Shown: positions 21,501 to 32,563, counted from the first letter of the stretch. The stretch: DNA of 64,000 bases from Cafeteria roenbergensis (GCA_008330645.1 VLTN01000011.1:310001-374000); one strand, 5' to 3'. The notes: generated by a model from the sequence alone, not told the origin. Translations and numbers: made by a program.

Positions 21501-23385
21501 GTGACCGGCGCGGGCGGGCGACATCACGCCGCCGGCGCCGCCGCCGGCGCCACCACCGGCCGCCGGCGACGACGCCGCACCGGGCGCGCTCCGCCGTTGG
21601 ACGGGGCGAACGGGCGGGGGTGACGCGCTCCCACGCCGGCCGCCACGCCCGGTCACAGTCACCCCTGTGGTGCCCATGGCGGAGGCGGCCCACCCCCCTT
21701 CGCGGACGCCGCTGCGACCCCTGGCAGACACGCCAAGGGGGTCCTCGTCCCCGTCGTCGTCGTTGAGGCCCTCGTAGCCGCCGCGCGCGCGGCTCCAGTC
21801 CCCGACGGTGACGCCGCCGCCGCCTGACCTGGACATGAAGGCCCGTTGGCGGCTGGACCGTTCCGCGGCGGGCGAGGCCTGGTCGGACGCCTGGATGAGA
21901 GCCCGGGCCCGCGCGATGGCCTCATCTCCTGGCATCGCGGCCGGGGGCGCATGGTCGCCGAGACCGTCCGCGGCGGCCAGCGCAGCCGAGGCAGCGTCTG
22001 CAGCGGCGGATGAGGCGCCCAAGCCGTCGTCGTGGAGGGGGCGGCGACCTCTGAAGGCGGGCGAAGAGTCGTCGCCCCCTCCTCCTCCTCCTCCGACCCT
22101 GCCCCCGCCGCCGCCGCCGCCGCCGCCGTTGCTGCGGTACGTTGCGCCTGGGTACCACTGCGACGGCCGCTCGGCGCGCGCCGCGCCCTGCCTGCCCCCG
22201 GGGCTGGAGCGCACGCGACCACCGACGGCGCCACCGCCGCCCGATCGCCGCCCGGCCAAGTCGGAGTCGTCGTCGGCCCCCTCACCCTGCTCGGCGGGCT
22301 CGGAAGACAGGCCGCGCGCCCTGGCCAGAACGAGCTCGGCCTCCTCGGAGAGCGAGCTTGCCGGGCCTGCGGCGGACGCGGTGGTGCGCGCGCGGCGAGA
22401 CACCGCCTTGGTCCACCTCGTAAAGGCGTTGCCGAGGCTGCGGCCTCGCTCTGCCGAGCTGAGGCGGACGGCGCTGCTCGTGGCCGCCGTCCCGCTGTCT
22501 CGGTGCGGCGACGGCACGGCGTCCGGCCGGAAGGGGGACACTGCGGATGCGCCGCCGCCACCTGCCCTCCGGCGCCCGCCCGCGCTGCGCCATCCGGCCC
22601 CAGAGCGGGCATCGGCGGGCCGCAATCCGATGGCCTCCGCCAGCCCCGGGTCCCCGCGCTGGCCGGCACCCAAGGACTCGGCGCCGCTCAGCGAAGCCAT
22701 GTCGGCGCCCGCGGCACTGCCGGTGCGGGCGCGGGTAATGGTTCCTTCAGCGTGGGCGACGGCGGCGCCGGCAGCAGCGGCGGCGGCGGCGAGCTCCGAC
22801 GCGGCGCTGGACCGGCGGCGAGACGAGGACACCGCCCGGCGCTCGGCGGCTCGAACGCGCGACGACGAGGAGGAGCCGGCGACACGAGAGCGGGCAGCGC
22901 GCGCCTGGAAAGGCGACTCGTCGCCCTCCACCGCCGCGCGGCTTGAGCCATGGAACGCGGGAAGCTCGGGCTGCGCCCGGCGGGAGGAGGACTTGCGGCC
23001 GCTAGGCGGACGATCGGCCTTGCCGCCGCGGCGCTCCAGGGTCTGCGAGCGGGGGTGGCAGCGCAGCAGTTGGATGCGGCGTGAGGCAGACCCCAAGGCA
23101 GCTGCCGCAGGCATCGTTCCCGCGCTCCTCCCTCCCCGCTACCCGCCCGCGCCTGCCCCAACTCACCTGCAGCACTGTGTTGACGCGGCGGAGCGTGTCG
23201 CTCAGGGCCTTGCGCCCTTCGGCGCCGTCAGTGACCGCCAGCATGTGGCGCAACGCCTCGGTTGCCGCTCTGGCCGAGGCTACCGCCTCGATCCGCTCCT
23301 CGGAGCTGGACGAGTGGTTCGCCACGTCTACCGCGGTGTTGAGGCTCTCCTCCACGTCGCGGATCATGGCGTACAGCGTGCGCAT
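18531..23385 (-). CDS. Large coiled-coil protein with disordered N-terminal third
   Basis: Exon 1 is 23385-23167 (73 codons) and exon 2 is 23042-18531; the phase-0 intron (124 bp) starts GTGAGT and ends GCTCGCAG. The product is 1576 residues. The start ATG at 23385 opens MRTLYAMIRDVEESLNTAVD, a helical segment that looks like a small conserved N-terminal module. From 23042 to about 21500 (residues 74-590) the protein is Gly/Ser/Arg/Pro-rich and probably disordered. From 21500 to about 18950 it is a nearly unbroken Ala/Glu/Arg coiled coil of about 850 residues. The tail is again basic and Ser-rich. Role unknown; a structural tether or cytoskeletal protein is likely. The 5' exon is inferred from frame continuity and splice sites, not from homology. 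Confidence 0.8.
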
Positions 23386-24092
23386 GTCCTCTCCTCCGCC
23401 GTGGGAGCGCGCACCAGGAGACGACTGCGAGAGCGGAGCGCGGTCTCGGTCGCGCGATGGCTCCTGCAGGCCCAGCGGCCGGGGGCAGTAGCGCCCCCTG
23501 CGCATTCGCAGCGCGCCAGCGTTGGGGCCGGCTTGGCGCCGCTCCCGGGCCGTGGGCGGCGCACGCAGCGCGCGCCGGGCCGGGGTCGCTGCTCGCTCTG
23601 CACTGCAAGCGCGCCAGTCCCGCAACAACGGCCAGCCAAGGCGCAGCCGGGCAGGGACCGCTCCCGGGCGCCCGTCAAGCCGGGCCACCCCGCCAGGGTG
23701 CTCACCATATCGTTCGAAACCTGTGACTGGGCCGGCTGCCAGGGGCGCCCCCGGGTGGCAGGGGGGGGCGGCTGGCGCGCGCGCTGCCGGCAGATCTGTC
23801 GTCGCTCCTGCTGCCCTGCTCGCCGGACGACTGCCGAGCCGGAGCAAGCGCCCCGGGCGCAGCCCGCGATGCCTCTGCTCGCAGCCGCCCCGCCCGCCTT
23901 CCGCGTGCGGCCCGTGCCTGTGTGTGTGCACGCGCGCGTGCGCGCTTGATCTGGAGGTGGCGCGGCCTGGGGAATTTCAAGCGTCCGCAACTGCGCTCAC
24001 GGCCGCGCCGCGCAACCACTCAAGGCCGCAGACGCGACTGCTGCGGAGGCCGCGCGAGCGTGCCAGCGAACGCGACCGACTGCCACGCGTCC
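23386..24092. other. 707-bp intergenic region upstream of the coiled-coil gene
   Basis: It lies between the coiled-coil start (23385) and the tafazzin stop (24093), both on the minus strand, so it contains one 3' UTR and one promoter. At about 23918-23946 there is a run of strictly alternating purine-pyrimidine bases (TGTGTGTGCACGCGCGCGTG and on), a Z-DNA-prone sequence. Short frames on both strands show no recognisable domain. A further 5' exon of the coiled-coil gene cannot be excluded. Confidence 0.6.
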
Positions 24093-26332
24093 TCAGCTCC
24101 GCTCCTCGCGCGTGGGGCCGAGGCCGCGCTCGTGGCGCCAGGCAAGCGCGCGCTTCTCAGCTGCCCTCATTCCGTCCTCCACACGCTGCGTGATCTTGTT
24201 GTACAGCTCAAGAGTGACCTTGTGCTCCGCGATGGCCTCCTCCTCGGTGAGCCAGAGGTAGTCGCGGGGGCGTGCGCGCACGGGCCCCTCCAGGTACGCT
24301 GGCACGAGGCCCTCGACCGCCTCGGCGGACGGCCTGTTGCGCGTGGGCCGCGTCGGCACCCAGATGTGCCCGGTCCAGCTGCGCTCCCACTCGCGCACCT
24401 CCTGGGGCGTGCCCTTCCACTCGGCGAAGATGCTGTCCACGGCGGCGGCGTCCCCGTCGAGAGCGGCGGGCGCAGGGGCGGCAGCGGCCTCGCTCTTTTT
24501 GCCAGCCGCGACCGCCGCAGCCTCGCGCTCGGCGTTGGCGGCGTGGAACGCGTCCGAGGCCACGCGGCGGATGCTCTCGCCCGTGCCGCAGAAGATGCTC
24601 TTGGCAAAGGTGGACGGGTCCTCCTTGGGGGGGATGGGGACCCCGCAGAAGGCGGGCGGGATGGCGCCGAACTCGCGGGCGGCGAGCTTCATGGCGCGAC
24701 GGTGGCCCTGCAGGGGAGGGGGGCGGGCGATGCCCGCGGCCTCCGCCTCCCTGCGGCGGCGCTCGCGCTTGAGGGCGCGCTCGTGGGCCTGCCGGTGGTA
24801 CTCCACGATGAGGTCAGTGCAGTCGATGCCCTCGCCCACTGCCACGGTGACGTTGTGGCCGGTCCTGCGGGATCAAGACGCGCACCGGAGAGGGGCTAAA
24901 GCGGGGACTGAGAGCGGCGAAGGGGCGTTCACGCAAGCGCGCCAACGCCGCCGCACACCGCCGGCGCCTGCCGCTGCCGCTGCCGTCTCAAGGGCCGGCT
25001 CGACGGGGTCACTACGCACGGCAGCAGGCGCCGACTAGACAGTGCAGCGCAGCACAGCGCCAGCGCCGCCCGGATCAAGCAGCAGCCGGGGCACGGGCCG
25101 CGGCGGGGCGCGCTCTTGCTACGGCTGCAGCTACGCACTGGCGAGCGACCAGCCAAGCGCCTGTGCAGCCGCGTCTCTCACTGGGGGATCCACGACTCGA
25201 CCTCGTTTGTGGGGCTCTGCGGCAGCACGTGGGCCATGCCCTGGTGGAACACGGGCACGACGATGGGCACGAGGCGAGCGTTTGCCACGATCTTGCCGAT
25301 GCCGCGCTTGAAGGGCCCCACCCCCGAGTAGGGGGGCGTGAGGCGGCCGGAGGGGCTGCTCCAACGGCCCTCGGCGTCCCGCCGGGGGATGCCGCCCTCC
25401 TGCCAGGTGCGGGCCTCCGGGAAGATGTTGGTCCAGTGGCCCGCGTCGGTGTGGGCGAGCATCCACGCGGAGGCCGGCTGGTCGGGCGTGAACAGGCGCA
25501 GGACGGGGAAGCCGCCGCCCGTGTTGAAGAAGGCCGACAGGGCGGGCATGCCGAAGCACACCTCGCGGGTGCAGATGGTGTACCGCATGCGGCCGCGACC
25601 GGCGCGCCAGGAGGTGGTCTGGGCCAGCGAGGCGGGGCCGCGGCTGTGCAGCATCTCCCGCATGGCGGCGCGGAAGGCCGCCTCGGTGCCCGGGCGGGCC
25701 TTGTCCGTGTCCGCCTTGGCGGCGTGCCAGGCGTCCTCGGCCTCCGGCGAGGTGTAGGCGAGCCAGCGCTCCGCCTTGAGCGCCAGCTCCTCCTTGCTCA
25801 CGCCGTTGTCAAGCAGGCCCAGAGCGGGGCGCGCTTCGGCACCGTAGACGGGGCCCACGTTGGCGCCAAAGGGCCACCACAACGTGTGGAACGGCACCAC
25901 GCGGCCCATGAGAAGCGGCTCGTCAACGCAGCTGTGGTGGTTGAACGCGGTGAGCAGCGGCCGGCCGTACCGCCGCCCCTCGGCGTCCACGATCCACTTG
26001 CGCAGCTCGGCCTCGTCGTCGTCGACGAACTCGGTGGTGCCGAGGAAGCGCATCCACGCATCTGCCACGGTAGCGATGAAGCCGAGCTGGAAAACTTCCG
26101 CAGTTGCGCGGAGCCCGCGGAACGCCGCCCACTGCGTCTCGCCGCCCGCCAGATCCACAGCCACGCGCCCGCCCGGCGTGTCGGGCGGGAGCGTCATGTC
26201 CGGCGCCACGCCGGCGAACTCGGCCCCGTCCTCCGGGTCCTGGGGATCGCGGGGACGGTACAGGTACCCCACGGCGTAGCCAGCTGCGGGCAGCGCCCAG
26301 AGCGCGCGGCGCACGATGCGACCTGCCTGCAT
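24093..26332 (-). CDS. TAFAZZIN: Tafazzin-family phospholipid acyltransferase, unusually long
   Basis: Exons 26332-25182 and 24864-24093; phase-2 intron of 317 bp (GTGAGA...CCCGCAG); 640 residues. Tafazzin is a CoA-independent transacylase that remodels cardiolipin in mitochondrial membranes. Seen: an N-terminal hydrophobic stretch (ALWALPAAGYAVGYL), the acyltransferase signature NHHSCVDEP with His132-x4-Asp137, the FPEA version of the glycerol-phosphate-binding FPEG motif, and PFKRGIGKIVANARLVPIVV matching the family's W-GIG-LI--C-LNPIILP region. Splicing joins WIPQ to TGHNVTVAVGEGI, which matches GNKVTVLIGKP in known tafazzins and supports the intron. Human tafazzin is below 300 residues; here extra sequence lies in the middle of the domain and in a charged C-terminal region. 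An open frame extends above ATG 26332 with only a TTG. It is divergent from the metallo-beta-lactamase gene. Confidence 0.88.
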
Positions 26333-26556
26333 CACGACCGGGAGCGCAGCAAGCGACAAGGCGGCGCTGGATCAGCGGCGCGGGCCCTCCCTCGCAGCCG
26401 GCGCGGCTGCACGGTGCCACGCCAGCGAGGGGCTCGGCGCGCCCCGAACAGCTCTGCCGCCCGTCGCCGAGTTGTGCCGATACACCGAAGCCGCCCGGGG
26501 GCTCGCAGCGCACCCCTTCGCGGCCCGCAACAAGCTGGCCAGCTTTCCGGGTCGAA
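26333..26556. promoter_or_regulatory. Probable shared promoter, tafazzin / MBL-fold gene
   Basis: This 224-bp gap separates divergent start codons (26332 and 26557). No TATA-like element or obvious repeat is seen. Assigned from geometry only. Confidence 0.4.
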
Positions 26557-29500
26557 ATGTTCCATGCCGTGCAGCGGGCCACATCGACGGATGGGGCTGT
26601 GGCGGGCGTGCGGGTGGGGCGCTCACTGATGATGCCAAACACGGCCGTGTGGTTCTGGCGCATCGGCCGCGTTCTGGTTGACACGGGGCCGCCCAACCAG
26701 TGGAACCAGGTCAAGAGGGAGATTGAGCGGGCGGGGGGAGTGGACACTGTCTTCGCATCCCACCACCACGAGGACCACGCCGGAAATGGAGCGCAGCTGC
26801 AGCAGCAGCTCGGTTGCAAGGTGCTTGCAGCGCCCAGCTCCATCCGCTACTTGCAAGGTGCGTGCGACTTCGCCGCCCCGTGGTGTGACAGGCGCGCGCT
26901 CCGTGCTGCCAGCCGCGCTCAGGCGCCGGTCGACTCGCTTCGTCGCGTGCCGCGCTCCCCTTCTCGCGCGAGGTTCCCGCAGAGGGCTACCCCCAGGAGT
27001 GGTATCGCACCATGGTGTGGGGCCGGCCAACGCCATTCACCCCCGACCAGATGGCCGAGGAAACAGCCATCGATGGCGGCGAGGGCGTGGGCGGTGTGAC
27101 CCTCGTCCGGGTTTGGACCCCCGGCCACTGCCCAGATCACCACGTGCTTTTCTGTCCTGAGCGCAAGTGGCTCTTTGCTGGAGACCTCTTTGTGTCCGCG
27201 CGGCCTCGCCTGTTCCGGATGGAAGAGGTGAGCGACGGGCACGGGTCCGCGAGCGGCTCGCTTTCGCATGCGCAGGACGCGCACGATGGCGAGCGTGGGA
27301 TGCGCCTCACAGCCGCTGCTCGCGCCCCGGCCACGCTGTGGCGCTCGAGCGCAGGACGCCCACGACCAGATTGCGTCCCTGGAGCGGGTGCTGCAGCTCG
27401 ACTTTGAGCATGTGTTCTGCTCCCACAAGGGGGAGTTGCCCAACGGGCGTCAGCTGCTCCAGAGACGGTGAGCGGAGCTGATGCCTGCCAGCACACTTGG
27501 GGGGGGGGAAGGGGGGGCTGGGGTTGGGGGGGGAGAAGGTTCTTGAAGACGAGAGGCTTGTACGCATCGCCCGCCGAGCCCACGCCCGCCGAGCCCGCTC
27601 CCGCCGAGCCCACGCAGACTCGCCTGGCTCAAGTCGCTCCGTCGCGCCGTAACCCGCGCGTTCGCCGACTCCGACCACACGTCCACCGCTGGGATCGACG
27701 AGTCAGCACTGGCCAAGCGGCTGCTGGGGCCGGAGCCCCCCTTCGCCCGCTTCACGCTGCTGGACTTCTCGCAGCGCAACCTTGTAGCGTCGCTGCTTCG
27801 CATGCCTCGCTACGCCCATGCGGCCGCGGCAAGGCGCACCATCGGCCGCCCAACGACCCGCGACGTGATCGCGCCTCCCCCCCCCGCCGACGCGAAGGAC
27901 AGCCTCGGCGCGATGCGGCTTGAGTTCGGCGAGGCGATGGTGCGCTTGGTGGAGCCCGACGAGGAGGACGAGGCTGGGCTCGCGGCGGCAGCCGCAGCGC
28001 CGGGCGGCGGCGGGGCCCCAGCAGCGCCCCAGCGCCGCCGAGCGGAGTGGGTTTTCGGCAGCGCGGACGACGTGCTGCCCGGGGTGTCGCGCCTGCTGCG
28101 CCCGGAGGAGATGGCCCAGCCGGACGACTTCGTCGCAGCGGCAACGCGAGACGACGAAGGAGCGGCCCTCGGCTCCGACGGCGCGCTGGGGCCGCTGGCC
28201 CTGGACACGGCGTCCTTCTCTGCGCTGGACGCGGCGGGGAGCGGCCCCGCCCTCATCGGCGGCGTGCGGCTCACCTCGGCGCGCCGCCTCCGAGCCGCGG
28301 AGGCGCGGAGGCAAGACCTTGCGCAGCTGCTCCCGGCACAGGCAGAGCTAGGCCAGCTGCCCGCCGAGACGGCTGCAGGGGCGGACGTGCCCGCCGAGGC
28401 GTCGCAGCCGCTTCCGGACCGCTCCTCGGAGCGGCGGATTGCGCCCCGCCGACAGCAGGCCGTCGCAGCGCCCAGCCCGTCCCGCGCAGGCGACGCGGTC
28501 AGCTCCGCGCGGCCGACCCTCCCAGGCTGGCAGGCCGTGGCCGCGATCGCTGAGGAGCGCGCAGCGTCTGGGTTCGCGGACGACGCCCTGACTCCCATCG
28601 CGAGCGACGCCCTCGCCGAGCTCGCGCTGGAGCGCAGCAGGTCGCCCAACGCGCTTCGGTGGGCGCAGGCGGTGCCCCCGCGCGCGCCAGTCGCGACGGC
28701 GGGGGAGCTGCTGGAGCGCAGTCGCCAGCGCGGCGCGGGCGAGGCCTCCGCACTGTTCGACGCGCCGAGGGAGCGAGTGAGGTTCCCCGGGGTGGTGGCT
28801 GCCATGGACGCCATGGGGCTCTCCCCGCACCCCGGCGGCGGCGCTGCGGCGTCGTTCGGGGCCGACGGATCGCTCCCCCCTCGCCGGCTGACGTCGGCTG
28901 GAGACGAGGGGCGCCCGGACGGCGCGGCAGGCTCTGCCGGCGCGGGGCAGTCGGACGGCGCTGGCCCGGCTGCGCCGGACGCGAGGCGCGACGCAGGGGC
29001 GGGAGAAGAGGGCGACGGCGGTGCGGCGTTGGCCGCATCCCGTGGCGATGGGGCATCGGCTGCAAGCGGGGCCGCAACGGTCGCGTTTGAGAGGCTCGCC
29101 CAGTCCCCGCTGTCGCCAGCCGACCTTGAGGCGCAGAGCGCGGTGGAGTCGGCGGCGATGGAGGCACGGCTCACGGCTGCGCTGCGAGCCGCAGGCGTGG
29201 ACATCCCAGCCACGTCGGATTCCGGTCAGAAGCCCATCAGGATGGAGGACGTGCGCGCTGCCCGCGCTTCGATCCAGAGCGCGCAGCGGCGCCGCGCGTC
29301 GCCCCACGCCCCGCCCCCGCCCAAGAGGGACTGCCTCCCTGAGCAGGCCGGGGGCGCGGCTGCCCCCGACGCGGACGGGCAGGCTGCGTCGGACGGCGGC
29401 CCGGGCGTGGGGCGCGTGATAGCCGCGGTGTTCGGCCGGCCGCAGGGCAACCTGCCAGTGGGCTGGCGGCCCCAGCGAAGCACGTGGGAGGAGGCCATGG

Positions 29501-29898
29501 CCGCGGGAGCCGGCCCTTCTCGCAGCTCGGGCGCGGGGGCCGCCCTCCACGAGGGGAACGCCGAGGGCGGCCAGCTCTCCGCAGAGGAGGCCGACCTCCT
29601 CGCTGACGCTCTCGAGGACAAGTCGTTTCGCGCTGAGCGCCAGCGGGCCCTGCAGCGCCGCCGGTCGCACCGCGCCTTTGTGGAGCAGCTCGAGGCGAAG
29701 CGACTGGCGGAGGCGGAGCAGTGGCTGCTGTCACCCACGCGCAAGCCTGTGGCGGGCCTGGACGCGGGCACGGACGGCGGCACGTTTGACCGACTCGAGG
29801 CGGGTGCCAACAGGGCGCAGCGCAGACAGGGCGAGGTTGCCAGCGGAGGCGCCGCAACTCAGCGCATTGGCAAGGGCAGCGGCGACGAGCGCGCGTGA
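26557..29898 (+). CDS. Metallo-beta-lactamase-fold hydrolase with ~760-residue C-terminal extension
   Basis: Exons 26557-26857, 26983-27227, 27355-27467 and 27618-29898; introns of 125, 127 and 150 bp in phases 1, 0 and 2; 979 residues. All metal ligands of the fold are present: the HxHxDH motif (SHHHEDHAGN), the third-ligand His (TPGHCPDHH), the bridging Asp (FAGDLF) and the last His (FCSHKGEL, where many relatives have GH). The order resembles LACTB2-like hydrolases and glyoxalase II relatives; the substrate is not predictable. Exon 4 begins LAWLKSLRRA and includes FARFTLLDFSQRNLVASLLR, a helical region of the kind that follows the MBL core in bacterial relatives. The remainder is low complexity except a conserved-looking part near 29420-29800. 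Odd point: the third donor (CGGTGAGC) contains an in-frame TGA, so an unspliced transcript would encode a short 219-220 residue MBL protein. The downstream part could instead be a separate gene starting at ATG 27802. Confidence 0.75.
27499..27617 (+). repeat. G-run cluster and tandem 15-mers inside MBL intron 3
   Basis: Runs of G10, G7, G4 and G8 separated by 2-3 bases (27499-27533) fit the G-quadruplex consensus on the transcript strand. They are followed by three near-identical CCGCCGAGCCC-containing 15-16 bp units (27571-27613) leading directly to the 3' splice site at 27617. Both lie in the intron whose retention would end the protein early. Confidence 0.8.
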
Positions 29899-30118
29899 GG
29901 CGAGCGTTGTGGTGCTTGCGTGAACCGAACGCGGAAACCGAACGCGTTGCGCGCAAGACCATTTTGACGCGCCTCCGCTCGCTGCCGCGCGCGGGGAAGA
30001 CTCCGGGGCTTGCAGGTTGCTCCAGGACCTTACGCCTGCCATCGCCCCACACACGCGTCAAGGCGCGCACGCCCGCCGACACCGACACAAGCGCCCGCCG
30101 CAGTGGCGCGCGCCGCGG

Positions 30119-32563
30119 TCACTCCTGCAGGGCGGACAAGGCCGCAGCGCTCCCGGCAGCCGCCCACTCCGCCAGCCTGACCGCGGCCTGGCGCAGACCC
30201 CCAGGGTGCCCGAGCTGCAGGGAGCCGCACAGCAGCGCGGCGGCCGCCACGGCCCCTGCCACGCTTCCAAGGCTCTTCTCCGTGCCGGACGGGGGCAGCG
30301 GCTGGGGCGGCACCCCGCTCCCCTCGTCCCCCTGCCGGATGGCCGCCGCCGCCATGGGCCGCAGCAGCGGCAGCACATCGATGCACATGGCCGGCACCAG
30401 CACCGGCGCGAATGCCGCCTCGCCGTCCAGCCTGATGGGCCGGAGGCGGGGCACGGGGTCCGGACCGCCCACGGCCACCGGAGCCGCTGGCTTTGCTGCG
30501 ACTGTCCGCGCGATCCCGCGAGGCAAGGGCGCCATCTCGTCGGCATCCTCCTCCTCCTCCTCGTCCTCGTCCTCCTCCTCGTCCTCGTCCTCGTCACCAT
30601 CCTCGTCGGCAAGCTCGCCGGGGTCGTCGGCACCCTCGCCCACTCCGGCTGCCGTCGCCCCTGCCTCTGCCGTGGGGCTCGCAGCGCCAGCCTCGCGCAC
30701 AGCGCTGCCGGGCGCCCCGTCGCCGCCGCCCTCCTGCAGAGCTTGCTCCTGAGAATCGCCGCCCGGCGCGCCAGCCGACCCAAGCCGCCCTGCGTCTGCG
30801 TCGAGACGGCTCCCCGTCGCAGCCGGCGCGCGCCGCCTCGCCCTCCGCAGCAGGGCAAGCTGCCTTGCGCGGAACTCCTCGGGCGAGACCATGTGCACGC
30901 CCATGGCCAGCCACTCGTCCACCACCAGCTGCTGTGCGGCAGGTCCTGCAGAGCCGGTAGAGCCGGGGGCGGCCTTGAGCAGGCCAGCAGCTCTGGCGCG
31001 CAGCAGCACCCTGCATGCCGCAGGGTGGCCATCGGACGCTGCCTTGACGCGGCCGGACCCCTCGAAGCTGGCCCGCAGTCCCATGTGCGCCCATAGGAAG
31101 AAGCGAAGCGCTGCGGCGGCGGCCTCCACGCGGTCCACCCGCGGCGGCCGGCTGAGCACCGCGCGCCGTGCCGACGCGAAGGCCGGGTGCGACGCCAGCA
31201 CTGCGAACGTGGAACCGGCGACGTCGCTCGCGTCGGCGGATCCGCCGGCCGGTTCCGCCGGCTCGGCTGGGGTGCCCCACCCCGGTGCCCCGGCGCTGGC
31301 GCTGGCGCCGGCGCCCGTGCCGGAAGCGGCGGCAGCGCTGGAGGCGCGGGCACACGCGCCCGCCGCGGCCTCTGCTCGAGCGAGGGCGCGCTCCACATCC
31401 GCCTTCCACTCCTCCCGGAAGGCTCGTTCGAGCGCTGCCAGCGGGAGGTGCAGGGCCGAGGGCGAGGCGTGGGCGCTCCGGCCGGCAAACGCGGTTTCGT
31501 CGCTTCCGTCCTGGGGGCGGGCGGAGGCCCGAAGCCACTCCGCAGCAGCCGGCGCGAGCCGCCCTGCCAGCGAGACGGCGCCCTCCCACGTGCCCGGGGC
31601 CACGGCAGGGTTGCCTCTGCTGCTGCTGCTGCTGCTGCTGCCGCTGCCGCCGCTGCCTCCGACGCCGCCTCTGGCCGCGGAAGCGTCCTCCTCGCAGCCT
31701 GTTGGGAGCGCAAAGAGGACCAGAGGAAGGCGGGGCGCCGCGGCAAGCGGCGCTGCTCCCGACGCGGTCTTGGCGCCAGCGGAGGGCTGTGAGCCGGCCG
31801 GCACAGGCAGCGTCCCTGCGTGCTGCGCCGCCGACGCTGCCGGACGCTCCGGCGCTACGCCCCCTGCGTCCATGCGCGACACCTCGGGCACGGTGTGAAG
31901 CGCCTCCGCGGCCCCGCTGGCGTTGAGCGCCCGGGAGGAAACCGCGCCCGCCGTCAGCCGCGCAATGCTGATCAGCCCCGTCACCGCCGCCGTGCTGGCG
32001 ATGCCCACGCCCCCCAGCGCACAGAGGCCGTCCAGGGCAGCAACCCAGTGGTCCGCCTGCGCCCTCCGCAGGCGGATGCTGGCCGACGCCGCCGCCCGGC
32101 TGGCCTCGTCCGAGTCGGCGCCCGACGCGGCGAGCACCGTGTGGTAGAGCCACTCTCGGTCCACGCGCAAGCAGTCCGCCGCGGCGGTGAGCGCCTCGCT
32201 CCCGGAGAGCCGGCGGTCGCGGAAGGCGCGCACCACGGCGCCCAGCCCCGCAATGCCCGACGGGGGCACGACCATGAGCGCGAGCGTGTCCTTGGAGCTC
32301 AGGCGCGGCGGCGGAGCCGAGCCGCCGGCGCCGTCTTGAGTCGCGAGGTGGTGGACGGAGTGCCGCCCGGCGCCCTGAACAGGGGCGTAGTGGTCAGAAG
32401 CGCTGATCGCGGCTGCGGGCGACAGGATGCGGCCGAACAGGCGGGGCACGGTCCCTGCCGCCGCGAGCTCGAGAAGCTCGTCCGCCGCGTCCGCGTCGCC
32501 GCGCGCAGCTGCCGCGCCGAGGCGCAGCCACCGCTGCCACGGCTCCTGTCGCGCCGTCTCCAT
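30119..32563 (-). CDS. Unrecognised protein of 814 residues, single exon
   Basis: ATG at 32563, TGA at 30119-30121. I recognise no family. The N-terminal 230 residues look globular: WQRWLRLGAAAARGDADAAD could start a helical repeat, and a long moderately hydrophobic helix follows (GVGIASTAAVTGLISIARLT). The middle and C-terminal parts hold helical Ala-rich segments (for example VEAAAAALRFFLWAHMGLRA and LVVDEWLAMGVHMVSPEEFR) separated by Gly/Ser-rich linkers, including poly-Ser near 31615-31640 and an acidic Asp/Glu run near 30535-30600. The extreme C-terminus (FAPVLVPAMCIDVLPLLRPM and following) again looks folded. No signal peptide or clear membrane segment. It is head-to-head with the GT4 gene. 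Coding is supported by frame length and third-position GC bias; function unknown. Confidence 0.7.
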   Translation of the reverse strand: METARQEPWQRWLRLGAAAARGDADAADELLELAAAGTVPRLFGRILSPAAAISASDHYAPVQGAGRHSVHHLATQDGAGGSAPPPRLSSKDTLALMVVPPSGIAGLGAVVRAFRDRRLSGSEALTAAADCLRVDREWLYHTVLAASGADSDEASRAAASASIRLRRAQADHWVAALDGLCALGGVGIASTAAVTGLISIARLTAGAVSSRALNASGAAEALHTVPEVSRMDAGGVAPERPAASAAQHAGTLPVPAGSQPSAGAKTASGAAPLAAAPRLPLVLFALPTGCEEDASAARGGVGGSGGSGSSSSSSSRGNPAVAPGTWEGAVSLAGRLAPAAAEWLRASARPQDGSDETAFAGRSAHASPSALHLPLAALERAFREEWKADVERALARAEAAAGACARASSAAAASGTGAGASASAGAPGWGTPAEPAEPAGGSADASDVAGSTFAVLASHPAFASARRAVLSRPPRVDRVEAAAAALRFFLWAHMGLRASFEGSGRVKAASDGHPAACRVLLRARAAGLLKAAPGSTGSAGPAAQQLVVDEWLAMGVHMVSPEEFRARQLALLRRARRRAPAATGSRLDADAGRLGSAGAPGGDSQEQALQEGGGDGAPGSAVREAGAASPTAEAGATAAGVGEGADDPGELADEDGDEDEDEEEDEDEEEEEDADEMAPLPRGIARTVAAKPAAPVAVGGPDPVPRLRPIRLDGEAAFAPVLVPAMCIDVLPLLRPMAAAAIRQGDEGSGVPPQPLPPSGTEKSLGSVAGAVAAAALLCGSLQLGHPGGLRQAAVRLAEWAAAGSAAALSALQE

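Noticed and set aside
23690-23730. GTTCGAAAC resembling a tRNA T-loop
   Set aside because: No matching A box, anticodon stem or acceptor stem could be drawn around it.
18732-23949. Long plus-strand frames opposite the 1576-residue coiled-coil gene
   Set aside because: Composition is Leu/Arg/Gly or Ser/Ala without motifs, as expected of shadows of GC-rich coiled-coil coding sequence.
24093-26332. Reading 24093-24845 as a separate 250-residue gene
   Set aside because: Splicing 25182 to 24864 restores the tafazzin consensus (TGHNVTVAVGEG) in frame, so this is the last exon of the tafazzin gene.
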